The position numbers were made by a program, and so were the translations under genes. Shown here piece by piece: positions 24,958-37,739 of a stretch of DNA of 64,000 bases (its first letter is position 1; the number at the start of each line of letters is the position of its first letter). Location of the stretch: the NCBI RefSeq assembly GCF_964340395.1, contig NC_135564.1, positions 6,070,861 to 6,134,860 on the forward strand. Direction: 5' to 3'. Origin of the DNA: Glandiceps talaboti (taxonomy: Eukaryota; Hemichordata; Enteropneusta; Spengelidae). The notes under the pieces were generated by a model, which was given only the letters and a program-made list of their open reading frames with translations, did not search any database and was not told where the DNA came from.

Positions 24958-25004
24958 GGATGTATTACAGTATGCTGTTGTCAACAAATGATGTCATTAT
25001 TTTG

Positions 25005-25200
25005 TTATTCGGTGTTCAAAATATGAGCCAAAACATTCAGTTGCCATTATTCTGCCTAACTTCAGGTATAACTGCCTTAATCTGCAATATTTTTCTTCAT
25101 TCAGCTAGAAACTACTCCTGATCCTAAGGGTTTGTCACTTCTCATCTTTGACTCATGGTGACAAGGTCCCTTAGGTCATTCATATTTTTCTTGTGAATGA
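25005..25200 (+). repeat. Dispersed hairpin repeat family P, copy 3
   Basis: TTCAAAATATGAGCCAAAAC leads to TTTTTCTTCATTCAGCTAGA (close to copy 2's TTTTTCTTCATTCAGCCAGA), then the hairpin: CTAAGGGTTTGTCACTT (25124-25140) with GTGACAAGGTCCCTTAG (25158-25174). The tail is GTCATTCATATTTTTCTT. Confidence 0.65.
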
Positions 25201-25437
25201 TTTCAAAATGTCTACTTAGCGTCTTATCCTGCTACAAGTGTTTCATTTGATAACAGAAAGTCATGGTGATGTCATTTTTGTGGTTTTCAGAAGATGAATG
25301 TTTGTGGAAATTGGTAACAGTGATGATGATCATAAATGCAAATATTTCACTCGGCAGCAAGTTGTGTCACGTCCATTTAGTTACGTGGTTTTCAACATAT
25401 TGACCTCGTTTGAAATGAGTAGTGCTGTCAATGATAA

Positions 25438-25474
25438 CGATGAAGACGACGACAACAACAACGACAACAACAAT
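25438..25474. repeat. Short GAC/AAC trinucleotide run
   Basis: Interrupted GAC/AAC triplets follow GATGATGATC-type sequence (25320). A 60-codon plus-strand frame ends in it with a D/N-rich tail; it looks repeat-driven. Confidence 0.7.
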
Positions 25475-26040
25475 GCATAGATAGTCTTGCTTTTTAATAT
25501 AGATAGAGATCTTTCATTTCACCCTTGGGATTTGGGTTTCTGGAGAGATTGAAGATAAAATTAATAGTTGTATTGCATTGACTTTGTACAAAACAGACTA
25601 ATGGATGTGATGGATTTATGTTGTCATCAATGTACATTATTTATTGCATATCTTCATGGACATGATAGCTTTTTTTGAAAGAGATGATCAGATAAAAGTG
25701 GTAGACAAAATATTCAGCTATTTTTAGCTGTCAGATGTAGCTATGATTAATGATAAACAAAGATCTAACTACTTTGGTATGCTTACTTGATCATTCAGAC
25801 ATTTTTTAGCATGAATAAACTTTCTCGAGATCTGTGTGTGTCAAAAGCTCAATCAGGAAACTTTAATGGAGGGAGGAAAGCTTTGCCAGAATGAGATAAT
25901 ACTTTGCAGTGTCTTTTGAAAAGTTGCTTGTGTCAAGTTGTGAGTCATCAAACTCTAGCTACGATATTTGTAGCTTATAAGAATTTTCGCAATTTTCGTC
26001 AACATAACCGCAATCAAACTAATGGGTAGTGTGTGCCTGT
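25475..26040. other. Unassigned stretch
   Basis: No gene or repeat is supported. Confidence 0.45.
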
Positions 26041-26041
26041 A

Positions 26042-26045
<4 letters not shown>

Positions 26046-26118
<73 letters not shown>

Positions 26119-26196
26119 TTGTCTGTCTGTGTCTCTGCCTGTCTACTTTTGTTTGTGTATGTATACAAATGTATGTGTGGTGTATATACATACATG

Positions 26197-26238
<42 letters not shown>

Positions 26239-26402
26239 TGTGTGTGCTTATGTATGTAGCTTACTGAATGAATCATTCTTTCATAGTAAGGGCTCAGCAG
26301 TGTACATGTAGTATGCTATTTCAGTCTGTCTGTCTGTCTGTCTGGCTGTCTGTCTGTCTGCCTGCCTGTCTGTTTGTCTGTTTGTCTGTTTGTCTGTCTA
26401 TA
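26046..26402. repeat. Compound CTGT / GT / CTGT microsatellite cluster
   Basis: CTGT and TTGT units at 26046-26144, a GT array at 26199-26246, and a second CTGT/TTGT array at 26323-26400, separated by short unique bridges. All long frames here are repeat products. Confidence 0.95.
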
Positions 26403-26866
26403 TGTGTACCCTACTTAATCTATGTACAAATGTATTCAAGTACAATTTTATAATAATCACAGAGGCTTCAAAGACTGGCTTTTAATGTTTGATTGACATC
26501 TGACTTTCCAAACAGAATGAGATAAGGTCAACTGCATGGTAAAGTAACTGACAGCTTGTCAAGACTAGAGTTATAGTCCAGGGTGTAGTATTTGGTTGAT
26601 AGTGTATATAATGTTACCATTTTGTGTTACACATCTTTGTGTTATCTTAATACTGGATTACAAGGATTTATTTTATTAGTAATAATTGTCAGGGCCTATC
26701 ATAGAAGTCAGTAGATTAAATACTACATACAAAATATATCTTGTAATGTGGCTGAGTGTTTTTGCTATTAAAGGTTGGCGAACCCTGGTAACAGAAATGG
26801 GGGAAATACAAGAATGTATGGTAAAACAGGCATAGTTTCCCATATATTTAGTCTAGTTCCTGACAG
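26403..26866. other. Unassigned stretch
   Basis: Nothing supported beyond the weak AACCCTGGTAAC phrase at about 26780. Confidence 0.4.
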
Positions 26867-27280
26867 GGACCATATTACGAACAACAATGTACTTCATCAC
26901 TATCCCAGTCTAGACAATGCTGTTGTTTGAGCACAGATATCTGTGCTCCCCCCCCCCCCCCCACACACACACACACATGGCGTTCATATAACATGATGGC
27001 ATCGTCACGTCCCAATGTGATTTTAGTTTAAATAGACTTGAGGTGGAGTCGCTAGTCCTGGTTGGACATTTGCATATCATAGTCAAAACTGAAACAGCTG
27101 TATGAATGAAATGAATATTAATGAGCGATGACAACAGCCTGTCAATTTGTGATGGATTAGTACTGATATGGCTGTTTGCGCTTTGCCCACCATGGGATGG
27201 AACCACATTTAAAGCTTTGGACAACGGGGATGACTAGACTGGGATAGTGATGAAGTACATTGCAGTACGTAATATGGTCC
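26867..27280. mobile_element. MITE family E
   Basis: A 414-bp element with 48-bp terminal arms (26867-26915 and 27233-27280): GGACCATATTACG, then CAATGTACTTCATCACTATC, then CCAGTCTAG, mirrored on the right with few differences. The target duplication is not clear. Inside is a C15 run (26948-26962) joined to a CA run to 26976. A 104-codon minus-strand frame (26910-27224) spans the interior and shows no transposase-like features. Confidence 0.8.
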
Positions 27281-28010
27281 ATGTTATGACCTACACTGTA
27301 GACTACTGTACATTATACCATGGTTTTGGTGGGCAACCCTGGTAAAATGACTGGGGAACTCAGGTAGATTTTACCTGCCTACCACCCTTAACAAAAACAT
27401 TGGTGTACATGTTATACTCTGCATACAAAATGTATCATCTATATTAGAATATAACTTATGCAGTAAATGAGTGTAAAAAGCACTTGAATCTTCAACAAGG
27501 TTTGCACCCCAGTCGACATTTTCCAAAAAGATAAAACATAAAATCATGTGTGCAAAAAAAAGGCTTATAGCTAAAATGATGTAGGCCTGGTGTTTCACAC
27601 ATGCAACATGACATTTGTTACACACCCTCAGACAACTTCTAATTCAAAAGAAACAATTACATAGATGCCAGTGCACTGTGGGAATGTAGTAACACAGTAA
27701 GTTACTCTACAGAATCCTCCTGTCTGAAGCCAGAATTCCAAAATCAGTTTCAGTGCATTGACTCTGAATATTACAAATATTTGAAAGCTTTAATTTGACT
27801 GCCTACGCACTGACAATATGAGTTTATATTGAAAAAAAAAGTATTCTTGCTTCATACAAAGATTAAAGATTAAATTTAATGATAAAGATATTACATTTCA
27901 AGGCTATTGAATTTCAACATTATCAGTACTCCAGGTTCCTTGGCAAATACTTTCGCTATTGATATATTTGAAAAGGGAAATTTAGTAATAAAAGTATCAT
28001 GTTTTCATAA
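27281..28010. other. Unassigned stretch
   Basis: No gene or repeat is supported. Confidence 0.4.
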
Positions 28011-28012
28011 TG

Positions 28013-28489
28013 CTACAATGATGTTCCACTGACTGTCCCTCTTAGTCTGTCTCAAGCTGTGCTAAAACTACTTACTAGCAGCAAGTTTCTGTATTGATCA
28101 CAGTGTAATCTTTCATTCCCTAATGTAAAGCTTAATTGAAACAAATTGTTGATAGACAAAGACTGGCTTGTCACTCCACAGATAATATGACACACATTCA
28201 TTTGCTGACTTCACTTAGATGGTAAACAAACAAGTCCAACATTTGATGTTAAATTAGCAACTACAACACAATACAACACTGCAACTTTGTTTACTGTAAG
28301 AGATTAGACATTCCACAATGTTGCTATCCTGAAGACTCTACATAAAACTCCACAGGTGAAATGTACACTAATTAAACATCAAGGAGTGAAAGATTAAACT
28401 GTGATCAAAAGAGAAACTTGCTGCTAGAACTAGCACAGCCTGAGACAGGTTAGCCCTAAGAGATACAGTTGGTTGAACATTGTTGTAGG
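28013..28489. mobile_element. Inverted-repeat element family F
   Basis: Arms of about 110-120 bp (28013-28125 and 28370-28489). Paired landmarks are CTACAATGATGTTC with GAACATTGTTGTAG, CTCAAGCTGTGCTA with TAGCACAGCCTGAG, AGCAGCAAGTTTCT with AGAAACTTGCTGCT, and GATCACAGTGTAATCTTTCA with TGAAAGATTAAACTGTGATC. The interior of about 240 bp is non-coding. The arm ends are diverged, so exact termini and target duplication are uncertain. Confidence 0.72.
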
Positions 28490-28831
28490 TATACTCCAGC
28501 TGTGATGAATATCTTTGTGTGATCATGTATCTGTATTGATTTTCTGTTGAAATAGACGTACGGAATATAGATTGAATTATGATTATGAATTGGTTATGGA
28601 TAGTTTGAAATATGTGAAGCTGAACATTTCATCAAGGTTTAGTTTCTGGATCATTTGACAATATGAAATTTATTGTTCATATTTCAAAAAAACAGAAATA
28701 ACTGAATCGTAGACGATTTATTGACTTGTGGATGTTTCAGCTGTATGTCAATATGATATATTTCTGTACTTGTTAACACGATTGAAATGTCAGGTTTTGT
28801 AATGAGATGTCATCGGTATTCAGATGAAATA

Positions 28832-28975
28832 TGATGTCTGATTGGACTGTAGACTTTGTGATGGTGTCATAGGGAGATGAGACTGAGGGGAAGGTGGGAG
28901 ACAATACTGGAGGGGGATAGTGATGTCTGATTGGACTGTAGACTTAGTGTTGGAGTCAAGGGGTGACGGGGATGA
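28832..28975. repeat. 89-bp direct repeat
   Basis: TGATGTCTGATTGGACTGTA followed by GACTT(T/A)GTG occurs at 28832 and 28921, each followed by a purine-rich G/A block. The purine-rich character continues to about 29090. Confidence 0.7.
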
Positions 28976-29149
28976 AAAGTCAATAAAGGAAGGGTAGGAT
29001 GTGAAGAGGGAGGAAGAAGTGGAGAAGGAAGCAAAGCAATAGGAGAGGAGAAGGAAAGGAAAGAAAGTTTGATTGTGTAAGAAGGTAAATGGAAAGTTTG
29101 TATTGATTGAATATACTTGAAAAAAAATGTTAGGTTTTACTGACAGTAT

Positions 29150-29540
29150 AAAGTGCTAAAGTCAAAAAGCCAACTAAATATGTTTAACTATAAACACAAA
29201 ATTTAATAACTAGAACATTTTAATTTAGACTTTCCATAATCATTATACACAGCTATAATAATGAATGTTCACACTGTCACGCTATGGAACAACCAAACAT
29301 GATACTTTGTGGGTATGATGTTTGGTTCTGAAAGCAGTATTTATTAATAAAGTCAAATGAAATTCAACTATATAACTACAAAATTTAATAATAAGAAAAT
29401 TAATAATGGTGTACACATACACGACATATAATGAATATTCACACTGTCATGCTGTCAAATGACCAAAGTATGTATGTAGTGATTCTGGTGAAATGTACAC
29501 ACTGTCACACTATCAAATGACCAAATTATGTACGTGAATT
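29150..29540. repeat. Degenerate tandem repeat, unit about 170 bp
   Basis: AAAGTCAAA, then ACAAAATTTAATAA, then ATGAAT(G/A)TTCACACTGTCA recur in order (tail phrases at 29262 and 29431), with a third partial tail at 29489. Two full units plus a fragment. Confidence 0.55.
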
Positions 29541-29649
29541 GATTCAAATCCTTGCTCATTGTTCTCATTGGGGACATAAACTAGTTTCAAACGTATTTAA
29601 CCGAGTCAGTTTCTGACAGAGCTGATGCATGTACATTGTATTATACCTT

Positions 29650-29915
29650 GCACTCGCCAAGTTGAACAAGAAATATGGAATATATATACTTTGGTTGTTC
29701 TATGTCACGTGGCGACAGTGCGCGTCTATGTCACTGGTTCTGCTATGTTTGAAATATGAGTCAAAATTGTCATTACTTTCCCCAATTTTTCTTTGATATT
29801 ACTGGTTTGGTATGATTATGTTATTTCCCAATATTTTTCTCTAGTGACTCATAGTGACGAAGTCCCCTTAGGTCACTCATATTTTCCTTGGCAGAACCAC
29901 GAGAAATATTGGGCA
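29650..29915 (+). repeat. Dispersed hairpin repeat family P, copy 4
   Basis: CGCCAAGTTGAACAAGAAAT, then TATGTCACTGGTTCTGCTAT and GAAATATGAGTCAAAATTG (compare copy 1), ending in CATAGTGACGAAGTCCCCTT, AGGTCACTCATATTTTCCTT and a GAGAAATATTGGGCAATAAT tail. The upstream stem is reduced to AGTGACTCATAGTGAC. A 122-codon plus-strand frame begins in this element and is not considered a gene. Confidence 0.6.
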
Positions 29916-30044
29916 ATAATTTACAACATGTATGTTCAGCTAGCCAGGTGTCTATCACATGGTTTGTTCATGTCCATAGAAATGATGGATAGAAGGGTTA
30001 GCCTATCTATGATCCATCAATACACTTCTGAAATGCATGTCACA

Positions 30045-30195
30045 GATCAGGATAGAGTTCATCACATCTACTGTAGATATTCTATGGATACATGTAGCAA
30101 CTGGGATCAGTATAGAGTTTGTACCTCAGTGAGATGTTCTATGGATTCATGTAGCATGTAGCAAACTGGGATCAGTATAGAGTTCAGTGTTCTCC
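30045..30195. repeat. Degenerate tandem repeat with GATCAGTATAGAGTT phrase
   Basis: GATCAGGATAGAGTT (30045), GATCAGTATAGAGTT (about 30104) and GATCAGTATAGAGTT (about 30170), with TTCTATGGAT(A/T)CATGTAGCA between. About two and a half units of 60-70 bp. Confidence 0.65.
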
Positions 30196-30519
30196 CCAGG
30201 AGGATGGTGGCTAATTTGCATAATAAGTAAGATACATATAAATAACATGGTAATTTGCATATTGGTTTGCAAAGTGATCAGTATGATATGCATGTCTTCA
30301 ACACTGGAACAACCTCTGACAAGTTTATTTTAACACATACACACTTGTACATTGGGGATCAGTCGTTTCTTTTTATGTGAAAGTATTATTATGATTTTGT
30401 CCTTCTAAGACTGCTAAAGCTCAAGGACGGTAGAACACTTTTGAAGAACGGTAGTAACCTGGCAAGCATGCATGATGGCCTAGATGGCAAGAATTGTGTT
30501 TGCGCTGTGCTTTCTCTAA

Positions 30520-31150
30520 ATGAGGAGAACGCTGGAGAGTGTAGCTCAGCTAGAGGAGATGAGTATGGAGCTCAGCTTATCTACTAGCCATTCAAAGAGA
30601 TCATTTCAACTTCAGCTATAAATCTCAGTGTTCTAGACAGCAGCTGAGGATCTGTACATGTGTAGAGATCAGCTCATCTCAAAGTTTGAAGATAGCTACT
30701 GAGATATGTACATGTACACTTACATGTATGGAGTTCAGCCCATCTAGGTTGTTCTATACATAGCAACTCAGTATATTCATCAATATTGAATGCATCCTGC
30801 AGTCTTCTCAGTACATGTTAAGCTTACAGCCTTACACTTTAACCTCAGTGACAGTTGTATGTACTGAATATTTATCGTAGGTGATACATAGTGGGGTTTT
30901 TATAGTCTGGAATCCATGCTAATTACATGGTGATTAGGTGATTACTTATTTCTCTAATAATGTGTAGTATAAAATAAGAACTGTCTGGGGGCCCTGCTGG
31001 TCTGGAATTCATGCTAACTACACCCCAAATGTGTACTATGGAGTAAGACGGCCAATAGTTCATGCTCTGAAAGTATAGGCTAGTTTTGATATATGTATAA
31101 ATGGTTGTTGAAAACAGTTTGGTATGGAATACATACAAACTACAGGGCAA
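30520..31150. repeat. Two adjoining, strongly diverged tandem arrays
   Basis: From 30520 to 30790 phrases of the type GAG.TCAGCT.ATCT and GTTCTA.ACA.CAGCTCAG recur every 70-90 bp. From 30895 to 31150, GTCTGGAATCCATGCTAATT, GTCTGGAATTCATGCTAACT and TTTGGTATGGAATACATAC mark three units of about 110 bp. Divergence is high. Confidence 0.4.
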
Positions 31151-31207
31151 CTAATTCTATTCTAGTATCTTGAGTTTGTGTTTTTAGTATATACCAACAT
31201 GCAAAAA

Positions 31208-31502
31208 GGTAAAATCTCAGAACAATTTCTGTTGGGTAAAAATTGTACTAAATGGCAAAACAATTTCTGTAGGGTAAAAATTGTACTAAATGGCAAAACA
31301 ATTTCTGTAGGGTAAACATTGTACTAAATGGCAAAACAATTTCTGTAGGGTAAAAATTATACTAAATCTCAAAACAATTTCTGTAGGGTAAAAATTATAC
31401 TAAATCTCAAAACAATTTCTGTTGGGTAAAATTTTTACTAAATCTCAAAACAATTTCTGTTCGGTAAAATTTTTACTAAATCTCAACAATTTCTGTATGG
31501 TA
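31208..31502. repeat. 38-bp minisatellite
   Basis: AACAATTTCTGT(A/T)GGGTAAA followed by AATTGTACTAAATGGCA or TCTCAAA variants repeats about seven and a half times. Two sub-variants (GGCAAA and CTCAAA) are grouped in blocks, showing local spread. Confidence 0.9.
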
Positions 31503-34500
31503 GTAGTGCACAAGAAATCCCAGCTTTTATCACTTTGACCCGCAATAAAAAGCGTCTTTTATTAGAGGGCATATTTCTTGTTGTAATTCAGGATAAATTA
31601 TGGACGTGTGTTTACATCCATGGATACCATCTCCATCAAAATGTTGAGTGAGAAAAACAGTTACTGCAGTTGTGCTATAAAAAGAGTTGGTCCTAAACAA
31701 ATGAATGATCCATATGACTACTGATGTGATAACACAAATGTGAGAACCTGGGATTGAGTTGTGAGCCTTTAGAGGAGGTTGTTGTAGTAAATAAACCATG
31801 TATACCTAGTACTGGATACCTCCCACCCCACCCTCTACACATAGTCACTGGTTTGGTTTTTAAAAAAATTGTCCAAAGCACCAAACTTTTATTCTGAAAA
31901 TTGCTTTCCAAATGTATCACAGAAAAAGTAGGAAAGAATTGGCTGTTTTCTACATTCATGAAATTTGTCATAGAATAATAGAAGTTTCTGAAAAACTTTG
32001 ATCACGAAAGTGAAATTATACATATCTTATCAGCCATTAAAAATTCAAGAGTCAAGTGTGGCCTTGAATTCAAGTTCTCAATATACATGTAGTCTTTTAT
32101 TTTTAGCTTGATTTACTGCTTTTACCACATGTTAGCCATTACCGGAACATGCTTGAAATATTTATGAATTAATAGTCACATATTCATGCAGGGTCATGAC
32201 CTCAAAATCCTGCCGACTGTAAATTATATTACATTTCAGCTTCTTGAGGCGATTTCATAAGTTCATGGATTTCAAAATTGTTGTACGCATGGTCTTTATG
32301 ATCACAGGAGATGTAGTTTACGAAAAAAACTGATCGGAATATTGTTATTAGAATGTAGGTCAGAATATATTGTGCATTGATTTGCAGATTTTAGTATTCT
32401 GTGGTGTATTCGTGAGTTGTGTGCTGTATACATAATTTACAAACATGAAAAATTGAACTTTTGACATTGTTTGATTTGTGATAATCTGAGTTGCTATCTG
32501 AAAATAAAGTGTTCTTTAATGGAAGGGAGACTTGGTTTTCCCATGTTTGCATTAATATCTTGGATTAATGCATGGATTTGGGAATAGAGAGTTGAAATCC
32601 TTGGATTTACTTCCATGGAGTAATTAATGTTGTATGAGGATGATGCCATCAGATGGAATGTGTGCTTTGTGAGTATGGGTTTGAACTAACATTTATTGAA
32701 ACTGAGTTTTGCGGGGATAGAATTAAAGGTAGGTGTAGGAGATGCTTGACTTGATCAAATTTAGCAAGTGTTCAGTTTGTTGAAAGATGTCTTTGCAGAG
32801 GAACCACCCATGGTAAAATATTAAAATGAGTCTACACTGATTTTACTTTCTAACTTTCTCCAGTTATTAAATAAATTTAATTAAAATTTACCATGTTTTG
32901 TAATAAGATTAATAACGGTGAGGGCTGGAAGTTCTGTGTAAATATATATTTGTCAAATATGTACTTTATATATGTATATTATACTGCAGAAAACCAACAC
33001 ATTTTAATAAATTTGTGTTATTATTAGTCCAGTTATGAAATTAATATTGGAAATACATACAAAGCACTTTTTCTTTGAAGGAAAGCCAAGTACATTGTAA
33101 AGTCCAAAGACTTATTTCCACTGTTGTACGAGTATCCACAGAAACTTATATTGTTCATTTGGATCAAAATGATACCGTCCTTGCCAACAGCCAACGTAAA
33201 TGTAGTCAATGCTGAAATGATGAACTGAGTACATGTAGCTGTAAGTCATGACGGAAGTGGAGAGAAATAAACTAATCTCACCACCAGCAATCCTATGTTC
33301 TATGAAATGATTTCTAGCTCGGTGAATTGAAGCTGAGTTTTCCATTGGGATACTGCTATATCAGGTTATCGATACTTACAGCTTTCTTAATAGCAAGCAT
33401 GGTGTCCCTTGAGGAACTTTCATGTCACTATTGATATTAGTAGTGATTCCCATGGGGAAAACTCTCATGTCATTGTAGACATTAGGATCATCTTCTTCAC
33501 ACGCTGACAAGATGAAAACCCATGCATGTAGTGTTTTTGTTATAGATTGGGATTCCCCAGATATTGTACAAGGTTCCCCAAAGACATTATGGTAGAATTT
33601 GTCTTGAAAGTGCATGTATGCAACATGCACCCCTTCATGTTATCATGGTTGCTCAGCCTCGGCACAATCGCTACCACATACGTACAAAAATGTTACAATT
33701 TCTATCAAGTTATCAGGATTAAAATGCAAAATATAGATAACAACCCAAAAATACACGCACTGTTTTTGTTCTGGTTTGGAGAACCTCAGTAATAGAGGAA
33801 AACAAGCTGTGAAAATGTTCATAGATAGTCTCACGTTTTGTACCGTGTAATGTTATATTGGTTGGAAACCCCAGTTAAATGCTATACCTGGGGAGGCCAG
33901 TGCAAAATCTATTCACTGTAAATAAATTATCAAGCTTTGTTGAAACATATAGAATGCATCACCATGAACCAAGCAAATGTTTTTTTGTTGTTTTTGAAAA
34001 TGATTTATGTGAACAAAAATGCGTCAAAGCTGGCAGTAAAGCAATATGATTTGAAATAATATACGCACTCTGAAAAAGTCTGAACTATCGACGATGTCAT
34101 CAATTATTACAAACTTCCTTTGATGGTGATAGGCAAAAAGAGACACAAAATGAAAATCGTTTAAAACTTTTTTCTAGCTCAAAAATTATAATGCAACAAT
34201 AAATATATTTATATATACTTTGTGTGTTGTACTAAATTATGACAATAACCTGATAGTACTAGTTTAGTTTGTCAGATACAAAATGTACCAAGTACACTTG
34301 GTGAAATTATATATTGTGTACAATGTAGGTTTGGGTATTTGTAGTACTACAACTTGTAAAATGAAAGTATACACTTCTAAATATAAGATACAATTTCAAT
34401 GGTTCTCTTGTAGATACATGTATGTACCAGAAATATATTCCTGATTAAAATAAACTTTCAAAAATCATTCTTTTTTTTTACGTGTCAAGGTCATGTGAGG

Positions 34501-35200
34501 ACATGCATTTATTGTTTGTTATCATTTAAATGCTACCCATTGTCCTTAATGATTTGTAGTCTGAAGTCCACACTTAAACTTAAGGAGGGCGGCCCTTAGA
34601 TTTAATGATTTGTTGCTAGGCTACCAGAGCCTCCACAATTGTTAGGATCTATTCAACAATGTGTATCAATGTTATGTATTTGTTTTTTGATAAGCATTGG
34701 TCAGATTGCAATAATTGCCTAACCAAAAATTTTGCTTTGTCAAAAAAATCTGTGGTGAAGCTGACTTATTTGTAAGAGATGCATTTAATGTAGTACTTTA
34801 AACATGTACATGTTTCACCACTTTCTTTTGAATTCATAGGAAATGTTTTGAAATGTTTTGAAATGTTGATCCAGATACTAGAACCTCAGAATATCTTGAA
34901 ATATTCACAATGTATACACACACTCACCCTGTTGTATACTCGCATGAACATATGTAATATGTGAGCACATTCATACCATGGGTCTATGAGATAGATATAT
35001 GTAGATCCATGCTCTTAAACACACACTTGCATATACATACATGTACACACATGAATGCATGTATATAACCTGGTACAGGCATACATTACACTGTATATAT
35101 ACGTACAAAATGTACATACCCTATGCACATCTATATATGCAAACACACACACATGAACATGAACAAGCTCACACAAACACAACCATACTCATACACAAAC
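31503..35200. other. Long stretch without assignable features
   Basis: I see no gene or sizeable repeat in this 3.7 kb. An imperfect hairpin lies at 32537-32584 (TTTCCCAT...GCATTAAT with ATTAATGC...GGGAA). Frames of 60-92 codons are scattered on both strands with no domain or splice logic. It could be intronic. Confidence 0.4.
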
Positions 35201-35206
35201 AAATAC

Positions 35207-35270
35207 ACATACATACATACATAAATAAATACATACATACATACATACATACATACATACATACATACAT

Positions 35271-35321
<51 letters not shown>

Positions 35322-35334
35322 TACATACATACAT

Positions 35335-35398
<64 letters not shown>
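35207..35398. repeat. (ACAT)n / (AC)n compound microsatellite
   Basis: ACAT units 35207-35287 (two AAAT units inside), AC 35287-35316, ACAT 35317-35351, AC 35352-35398. The alternating pattern indicates block duplication. The 69-128 codon frames across it are artefacts. Confidence 0.96.
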
Positions 35399-35401
<3 letters not shown>

Positions 35402-35723
35402 CTATCAGCAGTCAGTCAGTGAATTGAAAATAGAAACTGTTTACAGTTAAATACTTGTTTTGTGTCTTCAATTTCTATTGTAATGCTAACTGAACTTCTA
35501 TTATGTTTATCTTATAGGTAAGTGGTGTTGACAAAATGGGTTAAGTATTGGCAGCCGACTATCAAATATTTTATAGCCTAGTATCAGTTTTTATTGACCA
35601 AAGACCCGCCACAAAACTTTGGCATGTAGTCAGCACTAAACTCTTTGACCCTAACCAATCTATTCAAACTTCTGTCTACATGGACTCAGTGTTGCTAAGA
35701 AAATGTTAAAAGTGGTCACAAAA

Positions 35724-35755
35724 ATGGCGGACAATCATCAGACACGGAGTAGCAG
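35724..35755 (+). CDS. Very tentative first coding exon (MADNHQTRSSR)
   Basis: AAAATGGCGGACAATCATCA opens an eleven-residue frame, MADNHQTRSS plus two bases of the next codon, ending at AGCAG followed by GTAGAT, an acceptable splice donor. AAAATGGCGG is both a favourable start context and a YY1-like motif. No downstream exon of matching phase was recognised in the remaining sequence, no product can be named, and such a short match can easily be chance. Confidence 0.12.
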
Positions 35756-35822
35756 GTAGATAATCCTCTTTCAAGGACTTGTTATTGAAGTATAGCACTG
35801 TTAATCTAGCAATAACGCTGGC

Positions 35823-35859
35823 ATTCCTTTGTTTTTATGCTGAAAAAAAACAAAGGAAT
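35823..35859. repeat. Perfect-stem hairpin
   Basis: ATTCCTTTGTTTTT pairs with AAAAACAAAGGAAT around a centre of about nine bases. Confidence 0.75.
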
Positions 35860-37460
35860 TGTGACAGTTCACATCCTTATTTATGGGCAGCTCAGATTGT
35901 GTTCTTGTGTCAGACTATCAAGATCACTGCTCAAGTTAGTTGTCAACACTAACTTGAACTTTTCACTCCCGAATAGTGAATATTGCGTCTGAAGTTCTGT
36001 TATGTAAGCTAAGAGACATAGTCTGAGATTCAAGGTAAGTTTAATATTATGATGTGAAGCCAATACATGCCGTCATGCGTCACATGTGGTGTTGATATTT
36101 CTGTGGAAATAGCAATTTTATCATAGGAATTGGACATTTTTTGACAAACGACGGGGTCAGTACTCTGAAATAATATACTCGGTAATCATGAAGAAACAGG
36201 AAGTGAATCCCGGAATAGAATGAATAGTTATCATAGACTCCAGCTTCATGGTTGTCATTTCTATTCATAGAGTAAAAAAGACTTTGAAATTATAATCTCA
36301 AATTTTTGCCAATAATGTTATTGTTGTCAGGGTTTTCTGCTAATGGCTTACAGTTGATGAAATTGTGTTATTTGGTCATGGTTGCTATGAGCAGAAATCA
36401 GTGAGGATTCGCCCATTGTAAGAACTTTGTACAGCCATTGTTGTGGTTCTAACCAGTTCACAGTTATAAAAGAAACTGTACAAGGTAACCTATGTTTAGG
36501 AGGGTGTGTTCAGGAAGGGATCAATCTCATAAAAATAAGATTGCCTCCACTTCAGACAAGTAGCACACTGTTAAAATATAAATAAATGTCTTGAAGGTAG
36601 TCTTGGTATTTCCATGACTGGAAAGACTTCAGTTGACATGACCTTCTTGTATGATGTAACCGGTATGCCATCTTAATGAAAGACAAAAGAGAGTTGTTGA
36701 TGTTTGAATAGTTAAAACTAGGGTTTTTGAGGTATTCACTACAAAAAACGGAAAAAGGAGCCGCAAATTTTGGTGCATCACAAAAACGATTGTGTATAAC
36801 TGACAAATTGGCATAGAGGTACACTAAATGTGGTCATTCCATTTGTACATATATACTATATAGCTGTTATTATTACATATGGTATTTTAGGAATAAAGTC
36901 ATCTAGAAAATAGCTAAACTCAGTCACTCTGAACAACAGTCAGTCTCAATATCTGTGCATGACATTTTTTTCTCGTAAATAGATTTTGTTGTCTGACTCT
37001 CATAATTACTTCTTGCCAGCCATCTGGTAGTATTGATTTTGATTCATAAATATGGATATAAGCATGATGTATAATTAGAAAGATGTGACTTCAAAAGAAA
37101 AAGACTTATAATTTATATACATGTTGTTATAAAGTCTGGCTCCATTGCAAAAAAAAAGAAAAATGTGTGAGTTGAGTTTGATTGAGTGCTTAGTTACTAG
37201 GTAACTTGATAAATGTTTGAGATCATGGAGATCACTGGCAGGCATGATATGTAGTTGACAACTAGGTGATACCTTGTTGCTATGCTTATGTAGTGTTGTT
37301 GTCAGACGTGATTTATCTCTTCATATGTCATGTCACAACATGTATTGTTAGAATTGCTAAATTGCTTAGAGATTCAAATGAAAAAAAAACTTAGATTGTT
37401 AGAATGGGTAAACCCAAACGTATACATGTACATACTTGATGGACAGCACAGACAGATTGA

Positions 37461-37461
<1 letters not shown>

Positions 37462-37542
<81 letters not shown>

Positions 37543-37735
37543 ACACACATATATATACATACATACTTGTACATGCACTCACACACATACATACATACTT
37601 GTACGTGTATGCACACACTCACAGACACACACATTCACAGACACAGACATACACTCACACACACACACACATAATACATACTTGTACACACACACACACA
37701 TAATACATACTTGTACACACACATGCACAATGTGT
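37462..37735. repeat. (CA)n microsatellite with diverged AC/ACAT extension
   Basis: CA repeats occupy 37462-37540 with one GA interruption. They are followed by a degenerate zone in which CATACTTGTAC recurs (about 37562, 37593, 37678, 37706) between AC runs. Confidence 0.92.
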
Positions 37736-37739
37736 CTCA

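Larger units (their letters stand above)
35399..37460. other. Mostly unassigned stretch
   Basis: Contains a short start-codon-like exon candidate (35724-35755) and a hairpin (35823-35859). Nothing else is supported. Confidence 0.4.
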
